This document shows, piece after piece, positions 56,051 to 64,000 of a stretch of 64,000 bases of DNA (position 1 is the stretch's first letter; every line of letters begins with the position of its first letter). The notes under the pieces were generated by a model, which did not search any database, was not told the origin of the DNA, and worked only from the letters and a program-made list of their open reading frames with translations. The DNA is from Desulfocapsa sp. (lineage in GTDB: Bacteria > Desulfobacterota > Desulfobulbia > Desulfobulbales > Desulfocapsaceae), in the NCBI GenBank assembly GCA_022712895.1, contig JAFLJS010000036.1:62001-126000 (forward strand), written 5' to 3'. The translations under genes were made by a program, and so were the position numbers.

Positions 56051-56357
56051 TTTTAGAATTTCTCGTTCCATTTTAAGGCGTTTGTTCTCTTTGCAAAAGT
56101 GATTCAACTCTGCCTTCATTGCTACTGCACTCCCCGTATCTGTTCCACACTTACCACCATCCTCAGACTCTCGTTTCCAACGTCCAAGTAAATTTGCATG
56201 AATACCCAAGTTCCTCGCTGCTTCAGAAATTCCGTACCCTTGTTCAAGGACAAGTTTTACGACCTCGTCTTTGAATTCATCAGTAAATTTTCTTCTTTTC
56301 TTTTTCATCAAAACACCTGCTCTAAGGGATATAATTTCAATCTTAGAAAAGTGTCCA

Positions 56358-57533
56358 CTATTTTCTTACCATCTCATGATGTTCCGTTATATTTTTGAGT
56401 ACAGAATCTGCTCTTATCGTCCATGTATACTCACTCAAAAACAATTGCTGTGCCATGGTGCCCTTTTTTTTTCTCTCACCCGCATCACGAAATTCATTAA
56501 TAGCAGCAATCCACCCGGTATAATCTTCAGGTTGAACTAATATTGCAACATCATCAGTTAACACTTCCTTCAATACAGGAAGATCCGATGCAATAATCGC
56601 CTTTCCGTATGCCATGTATTCAAACATTTTTAAGGGTGAGGTAAATAACGATATATTTTTTTCTTTGTTATTTGAATCAGCACCGTAAGCAAAAACTTTT
56701 TTTTGATTTGGCAACAAACATACATCAAGAGCATTCAAATAGCCGGGCAGATTTTGTTGTTGAACAAAACCATGAAAAACAACATTGCTTTCCTTGATTC
56801 TTTTTTTCCAGAGTTCGATATCACTCTCAAGTCCGCCTATGATATGAAAATCAATTTCCGGCATCCTAGGTGCTATTTCAGCTATTACTTCAACACCCTT
56901 CCCTTTATACAAATGACCAATATAACCGACTTGTAAATATCCTTGCCTCCCTAAGTCCAGATTATTAATTTCACAGTTTTCGACAGCATCTGCCCCATCG
57001 TGGGCAACAAGGACGGATCGAGGATCAAGATTCGGGTAATATTGCAAATATGCTTTTTTCAATGCTTCAGAAATAACAACCAATCCTAAGAACTTTGTGC
57101 TTTTCACTAATCGATTAAACGCTAACGATGCAACCTTTCCAGACCATAATGGAAAATGTGATTCCGCAACAACCATTTCACCTGCACAGGCGGCGATATA
57201 ACAACTAAAGATATCACGCCCATACACAATGTCAGGTTGAATTCCCCTCAGCTTTTTAACAATACTTGGTATTAAGCGGAGGTGGGATAAAAGAAATCGA
57301 AACTTACTGCCCTGATCAGGGAAAACAGGGACTTGTAACAGATGAAATACATTATCTACAGCATAATAACTAAATATTTCCTCATCAGAATAGTCATTGC
57401 AACTATTCTCATTTAATACACAAAGCCACACCTCGTGCCCATTTTTAGCAAAAGCCTGGCACATTTTCATAACATGGAGAGAATTGGCTGTGCGAGAAGG
57501 TAAGCTGGTCTTTGCAAGATAAACAATTTTCAT
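56358..57533 (-). CDS. Family 4 glycosyltransferase
   Basis: 391 residues. IVYLAKTSLPSRTANSLHVM begins the acceptor domain; GYLQVGYIGHLYKGKGVEVI, the VVFHGFVQQQNLPGYLNALD segment and LPNQKKVFAYGADS with SLFTSPLKMFEYMAYGKAII (EX7E: Glu of FEYMAYGKA) belong to the donor domain. The TAG stop lies exactly at the IS3 border, so the last residues (HHEMVRK) may be original or slightly shortened; overall length is normal for the family. Donor unknown. Confidence 0.85.
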   Translation of the reverse strand: MKIVYLAKTSLPSRTANSLHVMKMCQAFAKNGHEVWLCVLNENSCNDYSDEEIFSYYAVDNVFHLLQVPVFPDQGSKFRFLLSHLRLIPSIVKKLRGIQPDIVYGRDIFSCYIAACAGEMVVAESHFPLWSGKVASLAFNRLVKSTKFLGLVVISEALKKAYLQYYPNLDPRSVLVAHDGADAVENCEINNLDLGRQGYLQVGYIGHLYKGKGVEVIAEIAPRMPEIDFHIIGGLESDIELWKKRIKESNVVFHGFVQQQNLPGYLNALDVCLLPNQKKVFAYGADSNNKEKNISLFTSPLKMFEYMAYGKAIIASDLPVLKEVLTDDVAILVQPEDYTGWIAAINEFRDAGERKKKGTMAQQLFLSEYTWTIRADSVLKNITEHHEMVRK

Positions 57534-57572
57534 TAATGACCACTTTCTGGAGGAAATTTCACGCTTCGACGA

Positions 57573-59345
57573 TTATGCGACAATACCTTGCCTAGCACAC
57601 ATCTCTGCAAAGACGTTTTTTTTCTGTAAAAGGACATCCCATGTCCCTCTTTCAACAATGCCACCATCCTTCAAGACAAGTATTTCGTCACACATTTTCA
57701 ATGTTGTTAACCTGTGCGCAATTATAATAATTGTCTTTAAGCCGAGCAACTTCTCGATACTATCTTGAATATACTTTTCGGATTCGCTGTCAAGGGACGC
57801 TGTGGCTTCATCCATTATCATAATATCAGAATCCTGGTAAAGCTCTCTTGCTATAGACAAACGTTGTCGCTGACCTCCAGAAAGCTTAATCCCTCGATCT
57901 CCGACAACCGTATCCTCTTTCTCAGTAAATTCTGATACGAATTGTGAACAACCTGCGAGATCAATAGCCTCCTGAAATTTTTTATTTGAATTTGAGGACG
58001 AATCCCAAAAAGTAATATTATTCTTAATTGTGTCATTAAAAATGATTGGCTCTTGAGTTACATAGCCAAAGACAGATCGTAAACTCTCTTTTTGAAACGA
58101 AGCATAGTTTTTGCCGTCAATTTCTATCATGCCACTCGTAGGCTCGAGCAATCCGGTAACAATATCAATTAAAGTTGTTTTCCCTGATCCAGATGCTCCT
58201 GCAACCCCAATACATCTACCTTTTACAATATCAACTGAAATATTCTCCAGTACCTTTCTATCTCCGTATGCAAAACCCACATTTTTTATTCTAATACCTT
58301 GCTTAAACCCTCTTAATTGATGTGTACTGGATGACTCAGAATTCTCTGTCAGCATTGTCCAGGCTTCACGTAATGCCACAATACTCCCGCTCATCCCCAG
58401 AAATGCTTGCCAATTTGTTTGTACCCTCAAAGCCATTCCAAAACTTCTTGCAATAAGTGCCATAGGCACAAAAACTTCGGCTATTTTTTCCCCTCTTATT
58501 TCAACCATATAATAAATAGCACCAACAAGAAGCACTACTCGAAAAAAATCAAATGTTGTCAAAGTGAAATTATTTAACATCTGATTTTTGAGGTCAAGCA
58601 TTCTTCCCTTGTATAAGACAGGAAACAAGTGTTGAAGATAAGAACTTCCGTTCGCCGTAGCCTTCAGATATTTATAGTTGCTAACATATTGAATGAGGAC
58701 ATTTTGAGACTGCGCATTAACTTTTGTTTTTGCGTAGGAGACTTTAGCCACTGCACTTCGTATCGACTTATAAGAAACATGCAGGAAAAGTCCGGAAAAA
58801 ATTACAACAACTGTCAACCGCCAATTAATAAAAAATGAAAAAAACAGATACGCGACCATATTACTACCACTTACAACGATCTCAGATATACGTTTAAAAC
58901 ACACAACGACTGTACCGGACTCAGTTGTTATAATGTTATTAAAATAACCTATATTGGTAGAAATATAGTACGCATAATCCATACGATTGTAGGCTTTTGC
59001 GTATTTTCGTTTTAAATGCTCAGATAACCATGTTGAGATATATGAACTCACACCCATCTGAGTGAAATTAAATAACAATCGAAGAAAGAAAATACCAAGG
59101 ATAAGTATGAGTACCCCACTTACAGTAGGATCAAGGTTGAACAAATGAAAGAATGAGAAGAAAAACTGTGAAAAAATATCATTTGCAGGCTCGCCAGAAA
59201 AATCCAGCGAAATTAATGGGAGTAATGCAGTGATGCCTAAGCCATCAAGAAAGCTGGCACAAATAGACAGCAAAAGTAATAAATAGAGTTTATTACCGAC
59301 TTCCTGTTTAAAATAGCTAAAATATGATAAAAATGAGTGAGACAC
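57573..59345 (-). CDS. ABC exporter, permease fused to ATPase (MsbA/PglK-like)
   Basis: 590 residues. Six membrane helices (about 15-310) are followed by the ATPase domain: Walker A GASGSGKTTLIDIV, Q-loop YVTQEP, signature LSGGQRQRLSIARELY, Walker B DIMIMDEATASLDSE, H-loop IIAHRLTTL. Start codon GTG with AGGTAA upstream. In a locus with no recognised Wzx it is the best candidate for flipping undecaprenyl-diphosphate-linked glycan, as PglK does; export of a lipid or peptide is an alternative. It lies between a GT4 and the sulfotransferase-like gene. Confidence 0.88.
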   Translation of the reverse strand: MSHSFLSYFSYFKQEVGNKLYLLLLLSICASFLDGLGITALLPLISLDFSGEPANDIFSQFFFSFFHLFNLDPTVSGVLILILGIFFLRLLFNFTQMGVSSYISTWLSEHLKRKYAKAYNRMDYAYYISTNIGYFNNIITTESGTVVVCFKRISEIVVSGSNMVAYLFFSFFINWRLTVVVIFSGLFLHVSYKSIRSAVAKVSYAKTKVNAQSQNVLIQYVSNYKYLKATANGSSYLQHLFPVLYKGRMLDLKNQMLNNFTLTTFDFFRVVLLVGAIYYMVEIRGEKIAEVFVPMALIARSFGMALRVQTNWQAFLGMSGSIVALREAWTMLTENSESSSTHQLRGFKQGIRIKNVGFAYGDRKVLENISVDIVKGRCIGVAGASGSGKTTLIDIVTGLLEPTSGMIEIDGKNYASFQKESLRSVFGYVTQEPIIFNDTIKNNITFWDSSSNSNKKFQEAIDLAGCSQFVSEFTEKEDTVVGDRGIKLSGGQRQRLSIARELYQDSDIMIMDEATASLDSESEKYIQDSIEKLLGLKTIIIIAHRLTTLKMCDEILVLKDGGIVERGTWDVLLQKKNVFAEMCARQGIVA

Positions 59346-59406
59346 AAAGTTACCTGAAATGGCTTTTCTGCTACAAACCTAATTTTTTGTCTTACAAGGG
59401 GTGCTT

Positions 59407-60345
59407 TTAACGCCTATTTATGATGACAAATCTAAGTACGTCGTATAAACAAAATAGATAGAAAACTACATCATGAAAACGAGTTATTTTTTTCTTTTTC
59501 AAACAATATCTGACAAACTTTCGTGTACCAGCTGACAAGTGGGTTCCTTCTACGTCTACAAGAGTAAATGTCGATGAGAAATCTCTCTCGCGCCCGTAAA
59601 GGTCATAATACTCGTCTTCCCATGAAATATCAGGGACAGGTTCATCAAGTTCACTGGCAATCTCGGAGATCATTTCTTTTTTATCACCTGTAAAAAGCGT
59701 TTCAAAATTTAGATGCAACCCAGGACAATCCTTCACCTTACGTTCGTAGGTAAGCCAACGATTGTGAAGAGCGTGTAGTAGAATAATGCGCCACTTCAGA
59801 GGACCAGAAAAATACTGAGACATTGTTGACTCCATCCAACCGATGAAATCGCGATGCATATGAATAAAGACAACCTCTTTAAACTCATCAACATACGCCT
59901 GACTTAGCTCGTCTGTGGGATATTGATCGAAATAGGTTGTGTATTCTATATTTTTTCCTGGAAAATGTTTGCTGTTTTTATACTCAATTGACTTTCCATA
60001 TAAACACCTTAGCACCTCATAAAGATCCGGAAAATTGGAGATCTCTTTCTTTTCAAGATCCAATAATTCTTGCTCTATTATTGTTCTATCTATCGGGCTA
60101 TAGGACTCGCTGGAATCCCTATCGAGCATACTCAACCCACCCAGCTTCATTTTCTTGCTTTGAGCAGTAAATACTTCTAAAAAATTCTTCTTGTACTGAT
60201 CCTTATCAACCTGTTTTTTGCTAATTAAGTATCTATTTAAACCAAGGTTTCGAATTGGTGCGTTCAGATAGCCAAACTTCTCGACTATTGCTCCGACCAC
60301 TGAGCTACCCATTGGACCTGTTGAATTAATTACTACGATCTTCAT
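59407..60345 (-). CDS. Sulfotransferase-like protein
   Basis: 312 residues. VVINSTGPMGSSVVGAIVEK could be the PAPS-binding 5' loop, although TGPMGSS departs from the usual PKSGTT/RSGTS. VVFIHMHRDFIGWMESTMSQ matches the 3'-phosphate-binding RD...S segment of sulfotransferases. The C-terminus is basic and hydrophobic (FYLFCLYDVLRFVIINRR). Transfer of sulfate to the glycan is likely but not proven. The foldback element at 60353 sits 8 nt before the start codon, replacing the native upstream context. Confidence 0.65.
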   Translation of the reverse strand: MKIVVINSTGPMGSSVVGAIVEKFGYLNAPIRNLGLNRYLISKKQVDKDQYKKNFLEVFTAQSKKMKLGGLSMLDRDSSESYSPIDRTIIEQELLDLEKKEISNFPDLYEVLRCLYGKSIEYKNSKHFPGKNIEYTTYFDQYPTDELSQAYVDEFKEVVFIHMHRDFIGWMESTMSQYFSGPLKWRIILLHALHNRWLTYERKVKDCPGLHLNFETLFTGDKKEMISEIASELDEPVPDISWEDEYYDLYGRERDFSSTFTLVDVEGTHLSAGTRKFVRYCLKKKKITRFHDVVFYLFCLYDVLRFVIINRR

Positions 60346-60352
60346 CTTTTAC

Positions 60353-60545
60353 AAACTCGTAAAAACCCTGAAGTTAGATGGTTAAGTATTTATGCCCTTT
60401 GTTCGGGTGAAAATCTTCATATCCGAGGCGCAAATATTTTCTATCATTTCGGGGTACTAAGGTACGTCGTAATGATAGAAAATGTGCAGCAACGAAGGAG
60501 ATGGAGAGTTTTCACCCTAACTACGGGCATGATTACGACGCCATC
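60353..60545 (+). mobile_element. Foldback element copy 3, full form with target duplication (MITE-like)
   Basis: 193 bp from AAACTCGTAAAAAC to GACGCCATC, flanked by perfect 9-bp direct repeats ATCTTTTAC (60344-60352 and 60546-60554). This is the longest copy. GATGG-TTAAGTATTTATGCCC on the left mirrors GATGG-CGTCGTAATCATGCCC read from the right end, and pairing continues through GGGTGAAAA and TTTTCTATCATT to the centre. An extra 24 bp (AAACTCGT to AGTTA) lies outside the palindrome at the left end. It separates the dehydrogenase at 60572 from the sulfotransferase-like gene. Confidence 0.9.
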
Positions 60546-60571
60546 ATCTTTTACAGACCCAGACAATCTAG

Positions 60572-61504
60572 TTAGACTAACTTATTATCATCCAACCCTG
60601 CAATCGCAGCACGGCCCATGGCAAGGATTGCTTCTCGTGCACTTCCGCCTATATGGGGTGTAACGATAAAATTTGGCAACTCCAGCAACTCCATATCTTC
60701 TGGAGGTTCAACTGCAAACACATCAAATGCTGCCGCAGCAAGCTGTCCAGTTTTAAGCATGTTCTTTAAGGCTCGCTCATCAACTAAACCACCCCGAGCG
60801 GCATTGATAAGTATGCCATCAGCCTTCATCAAGGCAAGACGCTCAGCTGTAAGAATATTGCGAGTTGAATCATCTAGTGGCACATGTAAGGTAACAATGT
60901 CAGATTGAGCTAACAAATCCTCTATTGATACAGCCTTGATATCGTTTTGTTCATAAAAATCAGTATACTCTTTAATATCATTAACAAGAATAGGACAACC
61001 AAAAGGCTGAAGCATCTTGACCAGATCTTTTCCAATATATCCACAGCCTATAATTCCAACAGTCCTACCAGACAGGTACCCCCCCATATGCTGCCGCCAG
61101 GTACCGGAAAGTACCTCTCGATTTGCCGCCATAACGTGACGCAGTAAGGCTATTGAAAATGAGATGACAAGCTCTGAGACAGAACGGCGATTTACTCCGC
61201 CTGTCCAACCGAGTTTAACGCCATACTTTTTCATAGCTTCCATGTCGATCATATCAAGTCCGACACCATATTTACTGATAATCGTTAAATCAGATAATTC
61301 AGAAAGGACATTATCATCAATTACCTCAAGGGCAGTAATTGCTTTAGTGTGCCCCCTTAAGAAATCAGCAAGAACACGCCCCTCTAATTTCGCACCCTTA
61401 TCATTAAAAGTAACATTTGCATATCGCTGTAAAAGTTCTTCACGTAATACAGGATTCAAAGAAAATGAACGGGAGCAAACTGCCACCCTATCTGTTTTAT
61501 TCAT
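60572..61504 (-). CDS. D-isomer 2-hydroxyacid dehydrogenase (SerA-like, short)
   Basis: 310 residues. VGIIGCGYIGKDLVKMLQPF is the NAD-binding motif; NAARGGLVDE and VTPHIGGSAREAI hold the catalytic Arg and His, with the Glu in FAVEPPEDMEL. It lacks the ASB and ACT domains of the full-length SerA at 9052, so it is unlikely to be the serine-pathway enzyme. Within a block of SIS, phosphatase and Gfo/Idh genes it may act on a sugar acid. It begins 6 nt after the phosphatase stop. Confidence 0.85.
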   Translation of the reverse strand: MNKTDRVAVCSRSFSLNPVLREELLQRYANVTFNDKGAKLEGRVLADFLRGHTKAITALEVIDDNVLSELSDLTIISKYGVGLDMIDMEAMKKYGVKLGWTGGVNRRSVSELVISFSIALLRHVMAANREVLSGTWRQHMGGYLSGRTVGIIGCGYIGKDLVKMLQPFGCPILVNDIKEYTDFYEQNDIKAVSIEDLLAQSDIVTLHVPLDDSTRNILTAERLALMKADGILINAARGGLVDERALKNMLKTGQLAAAAFDVFAVEPPEDMELLELPNFIVTPHIGGSAREAILAMGRAAIAGLDDNKLV

Positions 61505-61510
61505 GTTTTA

Positions 61511-62272
61511 TTACCTCTTAGTATGAATTGCTCCATTAGAAGCAATAACATTCAATGTACCGGGACTCTGCCCACGCTCCACATTCAAAGTTCCACCAGC
61601 CCCCTCAACCAGAGCCAGTCCGGCTGCGACATCCCAAAGCATAATGTCACGTTCAGTATATACCTCAGCAGCCCCTTGCGCCACCTGCAGCAATGATATT
61701 GATGCAGCACCTAACATTCGTACTTTACCAAAAGTACTCATGGTTTGGAGCAATAAAGAAGACTCTTTCTCGCTAAATTGAAATCTGGAAGGGATACCGG
61801 TACACAAAACACCCTGAACAGGGTTGGAAACTGTCGATACGTTTATTGGCTTGTCATCAAGGAATGCACCTAGACCTTTCCCCCCCCAGGCAAGGCTGCC
61901 TGTCGGATAGATGCCCAATACGCCAAAGACTGGCCGATTATCTTTATAAAGTGCGATTGAAACGGACGCCAGTCCAAGGCCTCGAACAAAGTTTACCGTA
62001 CCGTCAAGTGGATCAACAATAAATTTCATCCCGGACTCATCACTACCGTTTTTTTCACCAAATTCTTCGCTTAGAATAGGTAGCCCAACAGGTTCCAAAC
62101 TGGTAAGAATTACTTTTTCAAGAGCCTGATCTGCTTCTGCCTTCATTTCCCGCGGAAGTGCTTCCATATACGAATGAGAACGGATATCTTTCTGTTGTGA
62201 ATCACGGAGCAGCTGGCAGGCAGAACGTGCAGTATTCCGTGCTAGATCCAGTAAATCATTGATCTCATGCAA
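61511..62272 (-). CDS. Inositol-monophosphatase-family phosphatase
   Basis: 253 residues. The lithium-sensitive phosphatase motifs are present: LSEEFGEKNG (metal Glu), IVDPLDGTVNFVRGL (DPLDGT) and LWDVAAGLALVEGAGG. Substrates in the family include inositol phosphate, fructose bisphosphate, PAP and histidinol phosphate. Here a sugar phosphate precursor is likely, or PAP if the neighbour really sulfates. The start is TTG (62270-62272) with GAGGA upstream, overlapping the SIS stop; no nearby ATG fits. Confidence 0.85.
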   Translation of the reverse strand: MHEINDLLDLARNTARSACQLLRDSQQKDIRSHSYMEALPREMKAEADQALEKVILTSLEPVGLPILSEEFGEKNGSDESGMKFIVDPLDGTVNFVRGLGLASVSIALYKDNRPVFGVLGIYPTGSLAWGGKGLGAFLDDKPINVSTVSNPVQGVLCTGIPSRFQFSEKESSLLLQTMSTFGKVRMLGAASISLLQVAQGAAEVYTERDIMLWDVAAGLALVEGAGGTLNVERGQSPGTLNVIASNGAIHTKR

Positions 62273-62867
62273 GTCTGATAATCCTCATCAAATACGCAGT
62301 GACCAAATGATCAAGTATCATGTGAGCATCTTCTGCAGGGCCATACTCCTTGTAATCTGTGGGAACATGAATCCCTTCATCAGCAATTTTCTTCATATCA
62401 CCGCCATCAAATGCTGTAAGGGCTACCGACAGGACGCCAATTTCAGAGGCATATTTAAACGCATTAACAATATTTTCGGAGTTTCCAGATGCGGAAATAC
62501 CAACCAGTACATCTCCAGGATTCGCTTGTATCCTTAACTGCCGGACAAATATTTCTTCATACCCAAAATCATTACCTAGAGCTGTTAAAACAGAGATATT
62601 ATCTGTTAAGCTGATAACCCTAAAGGGCTTTTCATAGTCATTACAACCAATAGAAAGATCATTGGCAAAGTGACTTGCAGTTGAAGCACTACCACCATTC
62701 CCTATAAAAAATACGGTCTTTTTATTCTCCCTGGCATCAAGCAGTATTTCAACAAACCGCCCGATCTCTGCGGTATCAATATTTCCAAGAACCTGTTGCA
62801 GATAATCAAAGTAGGACCTGGAAAAGGAGGCAATATCTTCTGTAAAGAGACGATCAAGATTATTCAT
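62265..62867 (-). CDS. SIS-domain sugar isomerase (GmhA/DiaA-like)
   Basis: 200 residues. TVFFIGNGGSASTASHFAND is the sugar-phosphate-binding loop of sedoheptulose 7-phosphate isomerase (GmhA); DVLVGISASGNSENIVNAF and DAHMILDHLVTAYL complete the fold. It could make D-glycero-D-manno-heptose 7-phosphate for LPS core or polysaccharide. No matching heptose kinase or epimerase is in the window. It overlaps the phosphatase gene by 8 nt and follows the oxidoreductase gene after 25 nt. Confidence 0.85.
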   Translation of the reverse strand: MNNLDRLFTEDIASFSRSYFDYLQQVLGNIDTAEIGRFVEILLDARENKKTVFFIGNGGSASTASHFANDLSIGCNDYEKPFRVISLTDNISVLTALGNDFGYEEIFVRQLRIQANPGDVLVGISASGNSENIVNAFKYASEIGVLSVALTAFDGGDMKKIADEGIHVPTDYKEYGPAEDAHMILDHLVTAYLMRIIRLA

Positions 62868-62892
62868 AATAATGTAATTAATTAGGTCTTAT

Positions 62893-63957
62893 TTAAATGA
62901 CTTTTTCAGCCACAGTATCAGGGTCTGGAATATTATAAGTTTTCCGCCACTTGGGGTCTGCGTAATATATACGATAGACAAGTTTCATAGTTTGCAGGGC
63001 ATCATCAGATGAGCCGCTAGTTACAGGCTGGTTTGTTTCAACATATTGGCCAAACAATCTGATTTCTTCATCCCAAGAAGGATCATGATTATACCTTGTA
63101 AGCTGCTCCTTGGGATTCCCACAATCATTGTCAGGGTCGGCATTGACAACAGTCAGAGTCTCAGCCCCATAACTCTTCGAACCAGTTAAAATACCACCAA
63201 GTATCAGCGTACCGCCTTCAAGATTAATATCAAGGTTAAAGCGATGCCTCCATTGAGTGGCTGATGAGTTCAGCATACCAACCACACCATTTTTATTTCG
63301 CATTAGGGCATAGGCGTTATCCTCAACATTAAATCCCCAGTGGCCGTTTGCAATAAAACTGTGGACCTCTTCAAAATCGCCAGCAAACAGGCGCATGAGG
63401 TCAACCATATGAATTCCCTGGTCTAATAAGACACCACCTCCGGCAATCTCACGTTTGGTACGCCAATCGGGTTGATTAAAGGTGATGAGCTGAGATTTCC
63501 CATACACCCCCCGCAAATTAATAATCTTACCGAGTTCACCGCTATTGATAATACGCAATGCATCCTGGACAGACTCATGATAGCGGTGATTAAAGCCATA
63601 CATCAATTTTAACTTAGGTTTTTCACGTTCTTTCTCAATAACTCGTACAATATCTGAAACGTCACGTCCGGGAGGTTTCTCACAAAAAACATGCAAGCCT
63701 TTGTCCAACCCGGCAATGGTTACCTCTGGTGCAATTTCATTTGTCATACAAACAATGAGAATATCTAAATCTTCAGCCAGTAACCTTTTATAATCGGTGT
63801 AATAACGTACGCCGTCGGCCATTACCCCCTCGTCATCAAACATGCGATCACAAACGGCAACCATCTCCATATTCTGGTGCCGGTCAACACAGTCACGACG
63901 GCGTTTTCCTACAACACCGTAACCCGCTATCCCAACCTTCAAAACTCTCATCGTCAT
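62893..63957 (-). CDS. Gfo/Idh/MocA-family oxidoreductase
   Basis: 354 residues from the ATG of MTMRVLKVGIAGYGVVGKRR; another ATG two codons inside and one 12 codons upstream are possible. The Rossmann domain (about 1-125) includes VFCEKPPGRDVSD, the EKP motif. The C-terminal domain has GGGVLLDQGIHMVDLMRLF with the catalytic Asp-His. Members oxidise or isomerise sugars, often nucleotide sugars, with NAD(P). Transcription enters from beyond the right window edge, so the start of the polysaccharide operon is not seen. Confidence 0.85.
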   Translation of the reverse strand: MTMRVLKVGIAGYGVVGKRRRDCVDRHQNMEMVAVCDRMFDDEGVMADGVRYYTDYKRLLAEDLDILIVCMTNEIAPEVTIAGLDKGLHVFCEKPPGRDVSDIVRVIEKEREKPKLKLMYGFNHRYHESVQDALRIINSGELGKIINLRGVYGKSQLITFNQPDWRTKREIAGGGVLLDQGIHMVDLMRLFAGDFEEVHSFIANGHWGFNVEDNAYALMRNKNGVVGMLNSSATQWRHRFNLDINLEGGTLILGGILTGSKSYGAETLTVVNADPDNDCGNPKEQLTRYNHDPSWDEEIRLFGQYVETNQPVTSGSSDDALQTMKLVYRIYYADPKWRKTYNIPDPDTVAEKVI

Positions 63958-64000
63958 ACTCTCATATAGGGTTCTTGCCAAGCACCCAGGCATGAGAGCT

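Noticed and set aside
60572-61504. Second serA for serine synthesis
   Set aside because: It lacks the ASB and ACT domains, sits in a sugar-precursor block, and a full-length serA exists at 9052.

Overview
The window looks like a chromosome segment of a Gram-negative, AT-leaning deltaproteobacterium, most likely a sulfate or sulfur metaboliser of the Desulfobulbales (Desulfobacterota). That placement is inferred from gene content and order (prfA-rpmE-rho, CarD, DUF1844 next to ispE, gltX-glnS, an orphan CooC maturation ATPase) and was not tested by any search.

Positions 1-18200 are core genome. On the minus strand lie prfA (partial), rpmE, rho, coaE, an RluD-type pseudouridine synthase, a CarD regulator, pth, rplY/ctc, prs, tRNA-Gln(UUG), ispE, a DUF1844 protein and serA. 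gltX-glnS run divergently on the plus strand. They are followed by a minus-strand unit of Bax-inhibitor-1, coaBC and an MFS transporter, then a plus-strand cooC.

Positions 18210-63957 form one very long unidirectional minus-strand surface-polysaccharide locus. It holds a WbaP-type initiating phosphoglycosyltransferase, at least ten glycosyltransferases, a polysaccharide pyruvyl transferase, a carbamoyltransferase/DUF5989/SxtJ/SGNH decoration cassette, a COG5610-type HAD protein, a sulfotransferase-like protein, a PglK/MsbA-like ABC flippase and sugar-precursor enzymes (SIS isomerase, inositol-monophosphatase-like phosphatase, 2-hydroxyacid dehydrogenase, Gfo/Idh/MocA oxidoreductase). No Wza, Wzb, Wzc, Wzx or Wzy was recognised inside the window.

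Embedded in this locus at 23.8-32.7 kb is an unusual module. A PqqD-like protein, an HPr-kinase-like P-loop protein and a nucleotidyltransferase are flanked by two exported proteins of unknown function. Immediately beyond lies a complete MacB/LolD-type ABC plus HlyD plus TolC exporter. This resembles peptide-tailoring modules known from lasso-peptide clusters but has no cyclase. It is the best candidate here for an undescribed system.

The window also carries three copies (14050, 29705, 60353) of a 151-193 bp imperfectly palindromic foldback element. Two copies are flanked by direct repeats of about 9 bp, as expected of a non-autonomous transposable element (MITE). They rewrote gene ends and separated operon neighbours. 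A decayed IS3-family insertion sequence sits at 55137-56357 next to the stub of a disrupted gene.
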